Part shown: positions 63,677-64,000 of the stretch, one piece after another
Position numbering within the stretch: the first letter of the stretch is position 1
Layout: every line of letters begins with the position of its first letter
Assembly (NCBI RefSeq): GCF_004354085.1
Contig: NZ_SMSE01000004.1
Span: 372,001 to 436,000 of the forward strand
DNA from: Seongchinamella unica
GTDB lineage: Bacteria; Pseudomonadota; Gammaproteobacteria; Pseudomonadales; Halieaceae
Length of the DNA stretch: 64,000 bases
Reading direction: 5' to 3'
The notes under the pieces: model-generated
Database searches by the model: none
What the model was told of the DNA's origin: nothing
Seen by the model: only the letters and a program-made list of their open reading frames with translations
Position numbers and translations under genes: made by a program

Positions 63677-64000
63677 TCAAACACCTGCCCGACTGCGGGC
63701 CTGCTTGACCAGCATGCACACAATCAGCAGCAAGCCGAAATAACCCACGGTCGGGTAAATAAGATTCACCAGTTTGTCGAAAGGCAGGAGTTGACAGGCG
63801 AAAAACCCGGACACTGAAAGCGCCAGCGCCAGCCACTTGTAGCGGCGACTGCCATCGGGGGTGAACCGCACCAACACAATCCACAGTACCGGTGCGGTGG
63901 TGGTGAATATGCCGGCCAGCACGACCCAGGCGAATAATGGAGTCAGTGCCGGCAAGGCGCTGTCCACCAGGTACAGCATGGGTATGAGACGACCATTGAT
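63677..64000 (-). CDS. YkvI-like membrane protein, 5' end cut by window edge
   Basis: The minus-strand frame runs from the right edge without a start, so at least 107 C-terminal codons are present. Three hydrophobic segments appear (LTPLFAWVVLAGIFTTTAPV, WLALALSVSGFFACQLLPF, LIYPTVGYFGLLLIVCML) with GRLIPML before them. The pattern of IFTT and YPTVGYFG is that of the C-terminal part of YkvI-like NSS/APC-fold permeases. Substrate unknown; call is moderate because the front part is missing. Confidence 0.6.
   Translation of the reverse strand: MNGRLIPMLYLVDSALPALTPLFAWVVLAGIFTTTAPVLWIVLVRFTPDGSRRYKWLALALSVSGFFACQLLPFDKLVNLIYPTVGYFGLLLIVCMLVKQARSRAGV

Overview
The window reads as an ordinary, densely coded, GC-rich chromosomal segment of a marine-type gammaproteobacterium. 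Gene content fits the Cellvibrionales/Halieaceae (OM60/NOR5) neighbourhood: GspA-GspB secretion accessory proteins, a VC_2705-type sodium/solute symporter with its DUF4212 small subunit, a DcaP-like porin, TonB receptor, steroid-type SDR and several lipid/xenobiotic enzymes. This placement is inference from gene content. I see no rRNA, tRNA, CRISPR array, insertion sequence or prophage. Both edges cut genes: an acyl-CoA thioesterase on the left and a YkvI-like membrane protein on the right.

Region 1 (1-10.5 kb): after the partial tesB, a tight seven-gene operon (888-6868) holds both halves of the eukaryotic D-glutamate cyclase DGLUCY as separate genes (DUF1445 and DUF4392), placed on either side of pxpABC (5-oxoprolinase), followed by a class IV D-amino-acid aminotransferase and an alanine racemase. 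Together these look like a route that moves D-amino-acid nitrogen and carbon through D-glutamate and 5-oxoproline to L-glutamate. A DUF3604 protein and a Ppx/GppA phosphatase follow. Region 2 (10.5-25 kb): epoxide-hydrolase-like enzyme, glnK-amtB with a sigma-54-like promoter, alkaline phosphatase, gspB-gspA, an M48 lipoprotein protease, a DMT exporter, an HD-GYP protein with a changed metal site, and a three-gene envelope operon. Region 3 (25-34 kb): PadR and TetR regulators, FadH-type dienoyl-CoA reductase, an SDR lipoprotein, a VOC protein and an RND efflux pair.

Region 4 (34-43 kb): a carboxylate-uptake module. It contains an exonuclease, a CBS/DUF294 signalling protein, the VC_2705-type symporter with small subunit, a porin, a DUF2057 protein and a LuxR-type response regulator. 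Six copies of a 14-bp imperfect palindrome (about TMGACCWWRGTCKA) lie in the two divergent promoter regions of this module, each set about 22-24 bp upstream of a plausible -10 box. One of them fronts a short segment ending in a strong intrinsic terminator 65 bp before the regulator gene, which I propose is a small RNA or attenuated leader.

Region 5 (43-64 kb): RecQ, ArfB, a ThuA-like protein, an ExaC-type aldehyde dehydrogenase, an SDR, a D-aminoacylase-like amidohydrolase, a pectinacetylesterase-like lipoprotein, an MBL-RMMBL nuclease, and then two tandem exported D-glutamate-deacylase-family proteins with an OprB-like porin, an AraC regulator and a TonB-dependent receptor. The deacylases could feed D-glutamate to the region 1 operon, which would make D-amino-acid salvage a recurring theme of the window. 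That link is inference. Structured non-coding elements include a 43-bp near-perfect palindrome at 61051-61093 and a 142-bp element with nested inverted repeats at 40972-41113.
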